Shown: piece after piece, positions 15,211-21,518 of the stretch
How the letters are laid out: each line of letters begins with the position of its first letter
Numbering within the stretch: position 1 is the stretch's first letter
Assembly (NCBI RefSeq): GCF_030269545.1
Contig: NZ_BSTN01000042.1
Location: 1-35,316 of the forward strand
DNA length: 35,316 nucleotides
DNA from: Actinomadura sp. NBRC 104425
GTDB lineage: Bacteria > Actinomycetota > Actinomycetes > Streptosporangiales > Streptosporangiaceae
Direction: 5' to 3'
Program-made: the position numbers and the translations under genes
The notes under the pieces: model-generated
What the model was told of the DNA's origin: nothing
What the model saw: the letters and a program-made list of their open reading frames with translations, nothing else
The model's database searches: none

Positions 15211-15463
15211 CGCAGCCAGTCTGCTACCTGGTGGCCAGCGCGGGCGGTTCTCGCCCTCTGCGTCCTCGAAGGGCGGACTTCCGGCCAGACCGTCGCAACT
15301 GTCTCGATCAGCTCCTCGGCATTCGAGTGCCGGCCAATGGTGCCAGAGCCCCGTTGGGCAAGTCCGCGATGGCATCGCCTACCATGCGTCCGCGAACCCC
15401 GTAGGAGAGCAGTCCCGCCCGAGTCACCCAGACCGCTTCCTTTCAGGGTTTCCCCGACGAGGC

Positions 15464-15841
15464 CTAGGTTGTGTCGGTCACCTTCCAGTCATCCGGGTTG
15501 ATCCCCGCGCGCAGGAACACCCGCCTGATGTCCGCTACGGTGCCGACGCCGATCCCGTGGATGCTGAGCAATTCGCCACTTTGCAGCAGCCGCAGCAGGT
15601 CACCGACGGTCCGGCAGGACTTGCGGTAGTAGAGCAGCCGGTTGACCGTGCGTCCCGGCAGGGCCAGGCACTCCAACGGGCAGTCCAGGGAGACCACGCC
15701 GCTGGGATGCCGGTGGGCGACCAGCCCGGCCGGGTGCTCCTCGTCCGGGAGCCGGGCCACGCGGCCGGCCTCTTCCAGCAGCCGCACCAGATCACCCACG
15801 GTGCGCAGCCCCAGGCACGACACCGGACACGCCGGCGTCAC
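15464..15841 (-). CDS. Small protein resembling the RNA polymerase alpha-subunit C-terminal domain
   Basis: This is a 125-residue protein. The GTG at 15841 overlaps the stop of the upstream gene (GTGA), which decides the start. Residues about 54-115 follow the alpha-CTD helix-hairpin-helix plan: PLECLALPGRTVNRLLYYR, then SCRTVGDLLRLLQSGELL and SIHGIGVGTVADIRRVFL. That is the 'L..S.R..N.L...I.TVGDL...'-'L..I..IG..S..EI' pattern of RpoA. A second TVGDLVRLLEEAGRVARL near residues 14-31 looks like an internal partial repeat. Alpha-CTD binds UP-element DNA and activators. A stand-alone copy in a micro-gene operon could mimic or bind the transcription machinery, or simply be a DNA-binding domain of this fold. 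Last gene of the chain. Confidence 0.65.
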   Translation of the reverse strand: MTPACPVSCLGLRTVGDLVRLLEEAGRVARLPDEEHPAGLVAHRHPSGVVSLDCPLECLALPGRTVNRLLYYRKSCRTVGDLLRLLQSGELLSIHGIGVGTVADIRRVFLRAGINPDDWKVTDTT

Positions 15842-16134
15842 TCCGACATGCCCCGCGACGTGCGCGCCGGCATGCCCGGCGCCGTCTCCGGCAGCGTCAC
15901 CCTGTTCCGCGGCCACGGCCAGCCCGCCGGATTCAGGATCGCCCCCCGCAGCTCCACCGGGTCGACCGCTTCCACCAGCCGCCACCGGGCCCCGATCGGC
16001 GGCATCGCCCACCATGAACCCGTCGCCTTTCCGTACCACGCCGGTACCTCCGGAAACTGCTGTCTGATCCACGCCAGCGCCGCCCGCTCGTCCGCCTCGG
16101 ACGGCGGCATGCGGCGCGGCTGCTCACCTGTCAT
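15838..16134 (-). CDS. Small protein with FPEVPAWYG-SWWA motif (family member 3)
   Basis: This is a 98-residue protein with ATG 16134 inside an ATGA overlap with the upstream gene. Residues about 14-70 read ADERAALAWIRQQFPEVPAW, then YGKATGSWWAMPPIGARW and 'EAVDPVELRGAI'. It matches the layout of the genes at 8158 and 9295 better than any other pair in the window, so the two small-gene clusters share ancestry. The C-terminal 28 residues are Pro/Arg-rich. No named domain recognised. The downstream partner in the coupled chain is the alpha-CTD-like protein. Confidence 0.65.
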   Translation of the reverse strand: MTGEQPRRMPPSEADERAALAWIRQQFPEVPAWYGKATGSWWAMPPIGARWRLVEAVDPVELRGAILNPAGWPWPRNRVTLPETAPGMPARTSRGMSE

Positions 16135-16331
16135 CGCGTGGCCCGCCGTGCGACGCCGCGTCGGTCGCGGAGGACACCCCCAGGAATGTGGCGATCCTGT
16201 CGGCCGCCTGTGCGGTATCGGTCGTCGGGCACAGTGGTTCCAGGTTCGGGGGAGACTGCCGTGGCGGCGCCCGGCGGATCCTTCGGCTCTTGCGCATTTG
16301 CGCCCTCGCGATCCACGGTCACCGCCCGCAC
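16131..16331 (-). CDS. Small polar protein, 66 residues
   Basis: GTG start at 16331; the stop overlaps the next start (ATGA). The start lies 13 bases inside the 3' end of the preceding micro-gene. The sequence is polar and Arg/Asp/Pro-rich throughout, with no predicted domain, cysteine pair or membrane helix, and its codon bias is moderate. The case rests on the unbroken chain of overlaps with neighbours on both sides rather than on family resemblance. It might be a linker frame without a product of its own. Confidence 0.4.
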   Translation of the reverse strand: MRAVTVDREGANAQEPKDPPGAATAVSPEPGTTVPDDRYRTGGRQDRHIPGGVLRDRRGVARRATR

Positions 16332-16420
16332 GCACTACCGAACAGGACACCGACGACTACGCATACGACGCCGTAGGCGTAGAGGCCCAATGTCACCGCG
16401 TCCGGACCCACAGGAGGCAT
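16319..16420 (-). CDS. Single-helix membrane micro-protein, 33 residues
   Basis: The ATG at 16420 begins 2 bases after the stop of the 16423-16737 gene, with GGGGAGG 8-9 bases upstream. The peptide is one hydrophobic helix with short flanks: VTLGLYAYGVVCVVVGVLFG is its core. This predicts insertion into the cell membrane. It is too short for automatic gene callers but fits the coupled chain. Small actinomycete membrane peptides of this sort occur in mobile-element operons (for example spread proteins), though I see no sequence match to them. Confidence 0.5.
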   Translation of the reverse strand: MPPVGPDAVTLGLYAYGVVCVVVGVLFGSACGR

Positions 16421-16422
16421 GT

Positions 16423-16737
16423 TCACGACCTCCCCAGGTCCCAGATGATCGCCTGGACGCACCCGGTGACGTTCCAGGCGCGCGCGATCCTCGCTCCGTC
16501 GGCTATTGAGGTGAACCACCAGTCGCCGTTGCGGTAGTCGTATACGACATCGACCGTGCGGCGCGGGTCACCGTACCTCGCGATGTTGACCCAGGAGACG
16601 CCATGCTGTGAGACCAGGCTGACCACCAGCTCCCGGCGTGCCTGAATGGCAGCGTGCAGCGCCGCCAAGTGCTCGTGTTGTCGGTTGATTGCAGGCCAGC
16701 TAGTGGTCGCTGCGTGCCTTCCCCTTCTGAAACCCAT
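16423..16737 (-). CDS. Small protein with SWVNIARYG and VVYDYRNGDWWF motifs, 104 residues
   Basis: This is the first gene of the five-gene chain. ATG 16737 has GAGGCGA a few bases upstream. An N-terminal helical half (HEHLAALHAAIQARRELVVS) resembles a small-ligand or DNA-binding helix bundle. It is followed by HGVSWVNIARYGDPRRTVDV, then VYDYRNGDWWFTSIADG and a helix 'NVTGCVQAII'. The second half has the strand-WW-strand-helix layout also seen, more loosely, in the other small proteins. A 74-base decayed copy lies at 15077-15150. No known domain. The overlap-free but 2-base junction with the membrane micro-gene supports co-translation. Confidence 0.65.
   Translation of the reverse strand: MGFRRGRHAATTSWPAINRQHEHLAALHAAIQARRELVVSLVSQHGVSWVNIARYGDPRRTVDVVYDYRNGDWWFTSIADGARIARAWNVTGCVQAIIWDLGRS
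16531..16605. repeat. Direct repeat copy 2 (75 bases)
   Basis: This is the intact counterpart of 15077-15150, located inside the coding region 16423-16737 and encoding the SWVNIARY to VVYDYR segment. One additional C relative to copy 1 keeps the frame. The near-identity (two differences in 75) indicates a recent duplication or gene conversion. Confidence 0.8.
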
Positions 16738-16771
16738 GTCATTCGCCTCGCCTGATCAGGTTGCGATTTCC

Positions 16772-16869
16772 GGTGGAGGGGCGTGGGCGGTGCACCAGGG
16801 GGTACGTGCACCGCCCGCGCCGCCTCCACCCTCTTCTTGGGGCCACTGGGGCCTCCTACCAGCGGCCCC
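16772..16869. terminator. Two tandem strong hairpins between small genes
   Basis: The first hairpin spans 16772-16830. Its arms contain GGTGGAGG, GCG and GGGCGGTGCAC on one side and GTGCACCGCCC, CGC and CCTCCACC on the other, giving about 22 pairs interrupted by single unpaired bases over a 10-base loop. The second spans 16839-16869: GGGGCC-a-CTGG pairs with CCAG-c-GGCCCC. They separate the 16914-17159 gene from the 16423-16737 gene (both minus). They could terminate the upstream transcript or act as a structured leader controlling the micro-gene chain. Confidence 0.55.
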
Positions 16870-16913
16870 CTCGGCCGGTGATCAGTACGGAGGGTGCGCC
16901 CTTCTTCCGTCTG

Positions 16914-17159
16914 TCACCGGAGCATCATTCGCTTCTGCTGCGCGCGCTCGGCCTCCTCCGCCAGCGTGGCGCGCAGAGCGTCGGCCGTGGGGCACATAAC
17001 GGTCGCGTCTAGCCCCTGGTTCGGGTCACGCAACGTCGCGACCCATTCACCTAGGCTGCCGTCGAGACGAACAGCGCGGAAGATCCTGTGGCCCGTGAAA
17101 TCCGCGCGGAGGCGGTCGAGGGCTTGGTCCTCAGGGTGCATTCGCGTGCGCGTTTCCAT
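16914..17159 (-). CDS. Small protein, distant member of the same small-protein family
   Basis: This is an 81-residue protein with ATG 17159 and GGAGG about 12 bases upstream. It consists of a helix (EDQALDRLRADFTGH), a strand pair ending in GSLGEWVATLRD, and a C-terminal helix after CPTADALRATLAEEAERAQQ. The order helix-strand-W-strand-'PTADAL' helix echoes the cores of the 8158, 9295 and 15838 proteins. It is divergent from the XRE-DUF5753 gene at 17303 and precedes the micro-gene chain on the same strand, but strong hairpins lie between. Function unknown. Confidence 0.6.
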   Translation of the reverse strand: METRTRMHPEDQALDRLRADFTGHRIFRAVRLDGSLGEWVATLRDPNQGLDATVMCPTADALRATLAEEAERAQQKRMMLR

Positions 17160-17302
17160 GGCGGGCTAAAACCTCCGCGTCCGACGTCTGTAATGACCCG
17201 TTACCAGCGTTGCGGGAACCGATACCCTCTGCTACTTAGAAGCGGCACAGCTGCCCCCTAGTAGGCCCCCAGCATGATCCGCAATCCCGGAGGTGACCCC
17301 CT

Positions 17303-18133
17303 ATGACCGGATCGCCAGAAAATACTCGTGACCCTCTTATTCGGGCATTTGGTAACATCCTGCGCAGCTATCGGAAGGCGGCCGGTCTGTCCCGAGCGAA
17401 ACTCGCCGAGGCGCTCGGATGCACTGAGGGATGGATCGAGCAGATGGAGACCGGGACCAAGCCGTCGGTCGCCTCAGCCATGGACCTCGATCACTACTTC
17501 GGCATCCGCGAGAAGGTCTTCCAGCACATGGCCGAGGAGATCGAGAACGCGGGGATACACGCCGCGCCGCCACCGGGTTTCGAGGAGTTCGCGAGACGTG
17601 AAAGGAAGGCGAACCAGATCCACCACTTCGGGGCGCTGCTGATCCATGGGCTGGTCCAGACCCCCGCCTACGCGGAGGCGATCCTGGCGTCCTACCTGCC
17701 GCCTGGTGCCGTCGACCACGCCTTGAGGATCCGGATGGAGCGGAGGAGAGAGATCCTCGAACGGGACAACCCTCCTCGTCTGTGGCTCACGTTCGACGAG
17801 TGGGTCCTGCGCCGGATGGTCGGCGGCCCGGAGATCATGTACGAGCAGTTGGCCGATCTCCTGCAGGTCGCCGAGAATCCGCTCAACACCATCCAGATCC
17901 TCCCGCACAACACGACGCATTACGTCGCCTACTCGGGGACCTTCACGGTCCTGGGCTTCGAAGACGCTCCCTCCCTCGGCTACATCGAGGCAGGAGGCCA
18001 AGGGATGCTGATCCAGGACCCTCATGCGGTGGCGAGCTGCGCCGTACGGTACGCGTCGCTACAGGGCCGCGCGTACAACGTGGACGATTCACGTAAGGTG
18101 ATCAAGGAAGTGATGGATAACCTGAAACCATGA
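17303..18133 (+). CDS. XRE regulator with DUF5753 domain
   Basis: This is a 276-residue protein. Start ATG 17303 has a perfect GGAGGTG 8-9 bases upstream. Residues 14-66 form the helix-turn-helix (LRSYRKAAGLSRAKLAEALG, then CTEGWIEQMETGTKP). Residues about 85-270 match the DUF5753 effector domain: ERKANQIHHFGALLIHGLVQ, TPAYAEAIL, RMERRREILERDNPPRLWL and the late IQILPHNTTHYVAYSGTFTV. This is the WhiJ-like type that nearly always precedes a DUF397 gene in actinomycetes, and the pair is thought to work as a regulator plus small partner in development or stress. The DUF397 start overlaps its stop (ATGA), as expected. Confidence 0.9.
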   Translation: MTGSPENTRDPLIRAFGNILRSYRKAAGLSRAKLAEALGCTEGWIEQMETGTKPSVASAMDLDHYFGIREKVFQHMAEEIENAGIHAAPPPGFEEFARRERKANQIHHFGALLIHGLVQTPAYAEAILASYLPPGAVDHALRIRMERRREILERDNPPRLWLTFDEWVLRRMVGGPEIMYEQLADLLQVAENPLNTIQILPHNTTHYVAYSGTFTVLGFEDAPSLGYIEAGGQGMLIQDPHAVASCAVRYASLQGRAYNVDDSRKVIKEVMDNLKP

Positions 18134-18333
18134 ACGACTTGATGGCCGCCCAGTGGCGCAAGAGCAGCCACAGCGGTGCGGAGGGCGGCGAGTGCGTAGA
18201 GGTCGCCGGCCTTGCCCCCGTGATCGCTGTGCGGGACTCCAAAGATCCGAACGGCCCTAAGTTGATCATCAGCGCCGCGGACTGGCGCGCGTTCACTCGT
18301 CGCGTGAAGGACAACGAGCACGACTTGGCCTGA
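18130..18333 (+). CDS. DUF397-domain small protein, partner of the XRE-DUF5753 regulator
   Basis: This 67-residue protein is normal in size for DUF397. The family signature is complete: AAQWRKSSHSGAEGGECVEV, then VIAVRDSKDPNGPKLIISAA and DWRAFTRRVK. Its ATG overlaps the stop of the regulator gene. DUF397 proteins are small cytoplasmic partners of the upstream regulator, often compared with antitoxin or anti-regulator pairs. The exact biochemistry is not settled. A perfect 13-bp terminator hairpin follows at 18352. Confidence 0.92.
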   Translation: MNDLMAAQWRKSSHSGAEGGECVEVAGLAPVIAVRDSKDPNGPKLIISAADWRAFTRRVKDNEHDLA

Positions 18334-18351
18334 CCCCCCCACGGATCGGCG

Positions 18352-18380
18352 AGCCCTCGACCTGGCGCAGGTTGAGGGCT
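18352..18380 (+). terminator. Perfect 13-bp hairpin after the DUF397 gene
   Basis: AGCCCTCGACCTG (18352-18364) pairs with CAGGTTGAGGGCT (18368-18380) over a GCG loop, with one G-T pair. It lies 18 bases after the DUF397 stop. No U tract follows, as is common in actinomycete terminators. Confidence 0.8.
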
Positions 18381-18859
18381 CTTCAGCTTGTTGGTGCCAG
18401 AGCACCCGTCATCCCTCGGGTGCTTCGGGCTGCCGTTGGCCCTGCCTGACTGCAGATCTCTGCTTGTGCCCCGCGGTGAGAGGGCCATCCCGGGCGTGTG
18501 GGGGTCGTGCTCAGCGGTCCAGGACCGCCCCAGGTGTCCTGCGAGGCGGCTACGAACAGGAACCGGCGGTTCGTCGAATGGGCCGGAGCCAGGTAATCCT
18601 TGAATTCTGTTGGGCTGCATGTTATCTGCGAACCGGTGCATGTTTCTTTGGCTGAGCAGATGGTGTGACAGGAGCTGCGGTCACAGGCGTGCGTCTGTCT
18701 TTGCGGCTCTGGTTTCCGCAGATCCCAGTTGGAGGCGGTGAAGTCGATGTGCCCTTGACATTCGACCGGGAGTCGGTCCTTCATTGGCGGTGGGCCGCCC
18801 GTGTCATTCCGGGCTGCGTTGCAGCGGCGGGCGGTAACGTCAAGGAGGGAAATAGAGGA
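18381..18859. other. Non-coding stretch upstream of the anti-sigma-like ATPase
   Basis: No gene is supported. The ATPase frame stays open back to a GTG at 18665, but codon bias and family resemblance only start at 18860. The one promoter candidate is annotated separately at 18600-18628. If it is used, the leader before ATG 18860 is over 200 bases. Confidence 0.4.
18600..18628 (+). promoter_or_regulatory. Promoter-like TTGAAT-N17-TATCTG
   Basis: TTGAAT (18600-18605) and TATCTG (18623-18628) are separated by 17 bases in an unusually AT-rich patch. It faces the anti-sigma-like ATPase gene, and transcription would start near 18635. It could also support the longer reading from GTG 18665. Confidence 0.4.
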
Positions 18860-19348
18860 ATGCCGAGGCAAAAAATGCGCTGCGGCTCGGCGGTCGAATG
18901 GATGCGGGGCGAGCCGATGACCTGGCGTCGGGCGTATCTGGGCAGGCTCGATCAGGTGGCGGCGGCACGCCAGTTCGCTGCCACCCTGTTCGCAGGGTCG
19001 GGGCACGAGGCGGACGTCGCCTTCATCGTGACCGAGCTGGCCACCAACGCCATCCGTCACAGCAGATCGGGCGATCATGGCGGCTGGTTCGGCCTGGACC
19101 TGATCTTCGCCGACGTCGCAACCATCGGGGTCTCCGACCTGGGCGGCGGCAAGGTGCCGACCGTGCTGCCCGAACCGCCGGGCGGCGAGCCCAAGGGGTA
19201 CGGGCAAGGGCTCCGCGCGGTGTCCAAGCTCGCCGTAGCACTTGGCGTCCACGGTCGCCCGGACTACGGTCACACCGTCTGGGCTGAGGTGGACATGCGG
19301 GTGAACGAGACCATCCGAGAGGGTCTGGCCACGACACTGACGTCATAG
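18860..19348 (+). CDS. RsbW-like HATPase (anti-sigma factor type ATP-binding protein)
   Basis: This is a 162-residue protein from ATG 18860, with AAGGAGGG about 10 bases upstream. The GHKL fold is clear: the N-box ELATNAIRHS at 59-68 with its Mg-binding Asn, the G1 box VSDLGGG at 91-97 and the G2-type GYGQGLRAVSKLA from 113. Actinomycetes carry dozens of such single-domain ATPases. Characterised relatives (RsbW, SpoIIAB) phosphorylate an antagonist and hold a sigma factor. No sigma or anti-anti-sigma gene is adjacent, so the partner is unknown. It is followed by a terminator at 19351. A longer start at GTG 18665 is possible but its extra 65 residues look non-coding. Confidence 0.8.
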   Translation: MPRQKMRCGSAVEWMRGEPMTWRRAYLGRLDQVAAARQFAATLFAGSGHEADVAFIVTELATNAIRHSRSGDHGGWFGLDLIFADVATIGVSDLGGGKVPTVLPEPPGGEPKGYGQGLRAVSKLAVALGVHGRPDYGHTVWAEVDMRVNETIREGLATTLTS

Positions 19349-19350
19349 GG

Positions 19351-19383
19351 AGGGCCCAGCCTGGTAGTAGCAGGCTGGCCCCT
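19351..19383 (+). terminator. Terminator hairpin after the HATPase gene
   Basis: AGGG-C-CCAGCCTG pairs with CAGGCTGG-C-CCCT over the loop GTAGTAG, leaving one C-C mismatch. It begins 2 bases after the HATPase stop codon. Confidence 0.75.
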
Positions 19384-19413
19384 CGGGACCTAGGATACGG
19401 GTCCTGACGCTGA

Positions 19414-19455
19414 GGCCCTGTCCGCTTAGCTCTTCCGAGAGGGGCGGGCAGGGCC
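19414..19455. other. 12-bp inverted repeat with 18-base loop
   Basis: GGCCCTGTCCGC (19414-19425) pairs fully with GCGGGCAGGGCC (19444-19455), including one T-G pair. It lies 30 bases after the HATPase terminator. It may be a second terminator for leftward transcription or a structured start of the long region before 20024. Confidence 0.5.
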
Positions 19456-20023
19456 TTCGTATGTCCGGTTCGTTTCGGGCTGAGTCTCGGTCTCCTTCAC
19501 GGTCTCCGTTTCGATCTCCTCTTTATGATGCGGAGACCTGGCGAAGCGGATCTGCGCAGGTCGCAGGACTGGTAGGTATGCGCTTGGTGGTGCCGACTCA
19601 CCCGCAAGGGTGCCTCAAGGGCATCGTTCTCCCAGTCGAATTCTAATAAAAGTAGAGTCCCCTGATGCGCTCCCAAGGGAAGAACTAAACCCGCGTGTAG
19701 GGCTCGCTCATACGCCTGGGGAAGCATGCTCTCGAACCAGAAGGGTGCGCAGGCGGAAACCGTGCGCCGGGTGCGGATATGCCCTGCTTTTCAGGTGGCT
19801 CCGCGCCCGGGGGCGGGTGAATGTCAAGCGCTTTCGGCGGAAGTTGTGCGTCAAATATTGCGTGCAACGGTGGCCGAGGTAAGGAGGTTCAGCCGTCCCG
19901 GTGATTAAAAATCGGTGCGCGGGTCTTGAGATGTGCCGCGTATCGAGAAATCGTGGTGTCACGGCAACGAAATACCGGCGACGAAATCAACGGCCGCCGG
20001 TACCGACGAAAAGGAGTCAGAAA
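19456..20023. other. 568-base region before the dual winged-helix gene
   Basis: No reading frame has a convincing start and codon bias. A 61-residue frame at 19461-19646 begins with repeated CGGTCTCC-like words (Arg-Ser-Pro repeats) and is probably not translated. GC is lower than in the surrounding DNA, especially at 19640-19700 and 19855-19985. Such AT-richer DNA beside a conjugation operon could hold an origin of transfer or the promoter of 20024; I see no known oriT consensus. Confidence 0.4.
19973..20002. promoter_or_regulatory. 8-bp inverted repeat just upstream of the dual winged-helix gene
   Basis: TACCGGCG (19973-19980) is mirrored by CGCCGGTA (19995-20002). The words TACCGGCGACGAAA and TACCGACGAAA also form a degenerate direct repeat. 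The ribosome binding site AAGGAG follows at 20011 and the start codon at 20024. This suits an autoregulatory operator or a leader hairpin. Confidence 0.4.
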
Positions 20024-21052
20024 ATGGCCGCGACGAACACCACCGCCACCGCCGCCCCCGCCGCTGAGGACACCGTGACCGCCACCGGTTCGGCTGCGGC
20101 CGTGTGGGACGCGGTGACAGCCAACCCGGGCGCCACCATTGCCACAATCGCCAAGGCGGCAGGCGTCACGCGCGCGGTTGCCAAAAACGAACTGGCGGCG
20201 CTCGCGTCGGCCGGTCAGGTTACGTGCACGCCGGGCAGCGTAGGGGCCAACGGCCGCCGTCAGGCGGACACGTGGGCGCCCGCCGTCCCCGTGGCCGGTG
20301 CCACTACCGGGGATCCCATCACCGGCGGCGCAGCGGCTGACACGGGGGACGGCGCCGCGCGGGCGGCTGCTCCGACCGGCGGGACGGCCGCCCCCGCCAT
20401 GTCGGCGGAGATGATCGAGAACGCCATGCGGATCATGGCGCAGGAGGCCGAGCGGCGGGCGGCCGCCGAGGCGGAACTGCAGGCGAAGATCGCTGAGGAG
20501 GAGGCGCGGCGGGCGCGGGTGATGGCGGAACTGGCCAAGGCCCGCACCGCTGAGGCGACCCGGCGCGCGCTGACGGGCCTGCTGGCGGCCGTGACCGAGA
20601 CGTATGCGGCCGTGGTGGCCGGGGACGACGCGGCCACGGCGGCCGGTCTGGAGCGTATCTACGCCGAAACCGGCAACGTGCGACGCGCTTCCCGGGTCAC
20701 GCCCGTCCGCACCACGGGCACGGGTACGCGCAACGGCACCGTTTCGGGGGCGGGGCGTGCCGCGCCGCGCCCGCTGCGCCCGGAGGTGTTGGCGCACCTG
20801 TGCCGCCACCCCGAGACGGATTTCACGCCCGGTGAGATTGCCAAAGTTCTCGAACGGTCCTCGGGCGCGGTCGCCAATGCGTTGGACACCTTGGTCAAGA
20901 AGGGCGAGGCCGTGCTGACCAACGACCGTCCCGCGCGGTACCGCGCCGCCGCCCCGGCTGCGACCGGTGGCGCGGGTGAAGGCGCCTCGGCTGACGCGAC
21001 GGCGGACGCGGGCACCGGTAGCGGACCGGAAATCGGCCCTGAGGGTGGCTGA
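20024..21052 (+). CDS. Two winged-helix domains joined by a coiled coil
   Basis: This is a 342-residue protein from ATG 20024 with AAGGAG 7 bases upstream. Residues about 24-70 form a winged helix (AVWDAVTANPGATIATIAKA, then GVTRAVAKNELAALASAGQV). After an Ala/Thr/Gly-rich linker comes a charged coiled coil at about 127-182 (EAERRAAAEAELQAKIAEEE). A second winged helix lies at about 251-308 (LRPEVLAHLCRHPETDFTPG, then EIAKVLERSSGAVANALDTL). An acidic, Gly/Ala-rich tail ends the protein. The design suggests a dimer that bridges two DNA sites, as in plasmid partition, replication control or oriT accessory proteins. It is convergent with the conjugation operon and separated from it by a bidirectional terminator. 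I know no named family that includes both domains. Confidence 0.7.
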   Translation: MAATNTTATAAPAAEDTVTATGSAAAVWDAVTANPGATIATIAKAAGVTRAVAKNELAALASAGQVTCTPGSVGANGRRQADTWAPAVPVAGATTGDPITGGAAADTGDGAARAAAPTGGTAAPAMSAEMIENAMRIMAQEAERRAAAEAELQAKIAEEEARRARVMAELAKARTAEATRRALTGLLAAVTETYAAVVAGDDAATAAGLERIYAETGNVRRASRVTPVRTTGTGTRNGTVSGAGRAAPRPLRPEVLAHLCRHPETDFTPGEIAKVLERSSGAVANALDTLVKKGEAVLTNDRPARYRAAAPAATGGAGEGASADATADAGTGSGPEIGPEGG

Positions 21053-21068
21053 CGGCGCCTGACCACCG

Positions 21069-21106
21069 GTAGGGGCGGGAACCCATGCCACGGTTCCCGC
21101 CCCTAC
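21069..21106. terminator. Perfect 15-bp bidirectional terminator hairpin
   Basis: GTAGGGGCGGGAACC (21069-21083) pairs exactly with GGTTCCCGCCCCTAC (21092-21106) over the loop CATGCCAC. It lies 16 bases past the stop of the dual winged-helix gene and beyond the 3' end of the leftward conjugation operon. Confidence 0.85.
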
Positions 21107-21262
21107 GCGTGCGCGGGCCGTGGTGGTCGCCACCGCCCGCACCATTGCCCGGCGCGATGTGGTGACATGGGCCTGAGACGGCCGTAGGGCGGCGCACCGG
21201 GTGCGCGTGCCGTTCGGGTTGCCCACCCGGTTTCGGATCGGCTGGGGCGTGTTGGGCCCGTG

Positions 21263-21508
21263 CTACGGCGCGGATGGCGGCGCCGTTCGGTACGGCCGTG
21301 GTTTGTGTGCGCCCGTGCGACCCCGTGGCGGCCATAGATACTGTTCCGGCCGTTCGGGCGGGTGACCCGTGGGCGCGGGATGCGGCAGCGTGTGCGGCGT
21401 GCTGACGGGGTTCGGCGGTATTCGTTGGGCTTGATCCGCCGGTGTCGTTGGGAAGCCGTGGGCGGCCGCGTAGGCGGCCGTCGCCGTTGCCAGTGCGGGT
21501 GTGGGCAT
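21263..21508 (-). CDS. Proline-rich small protein at the end of the conjugation operon
   Basis: This is an 81-residue protein starting at ATG 21508, 10 bases after the NlpC/P60 stop. Third codon positions are strongly G/C, supporting real coding. An Ala-rich helix opens it (PALATATAAYAAAHGFPTTP), then the sequence is dominated by Pro, His, Thr and Arg to the end (GHPPERPEQYLWPP). No domain recognised and the binding site is weak. It would be the last gene of the operon. A GTG overlapping the NlpC stop opens another frame, but its codon bias is poorer. Confidence 0.4.
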   Translation of the reverse strand: MPTPALATATAAYAAAHGFPTTPADQAQRIPPNPVSTPHTLPHPAPTGHPPERPEQYLWPPRGRTGAHKPRPYRTAPPSAP

Positions 21509-21518
21509 GCCGTGGTGG

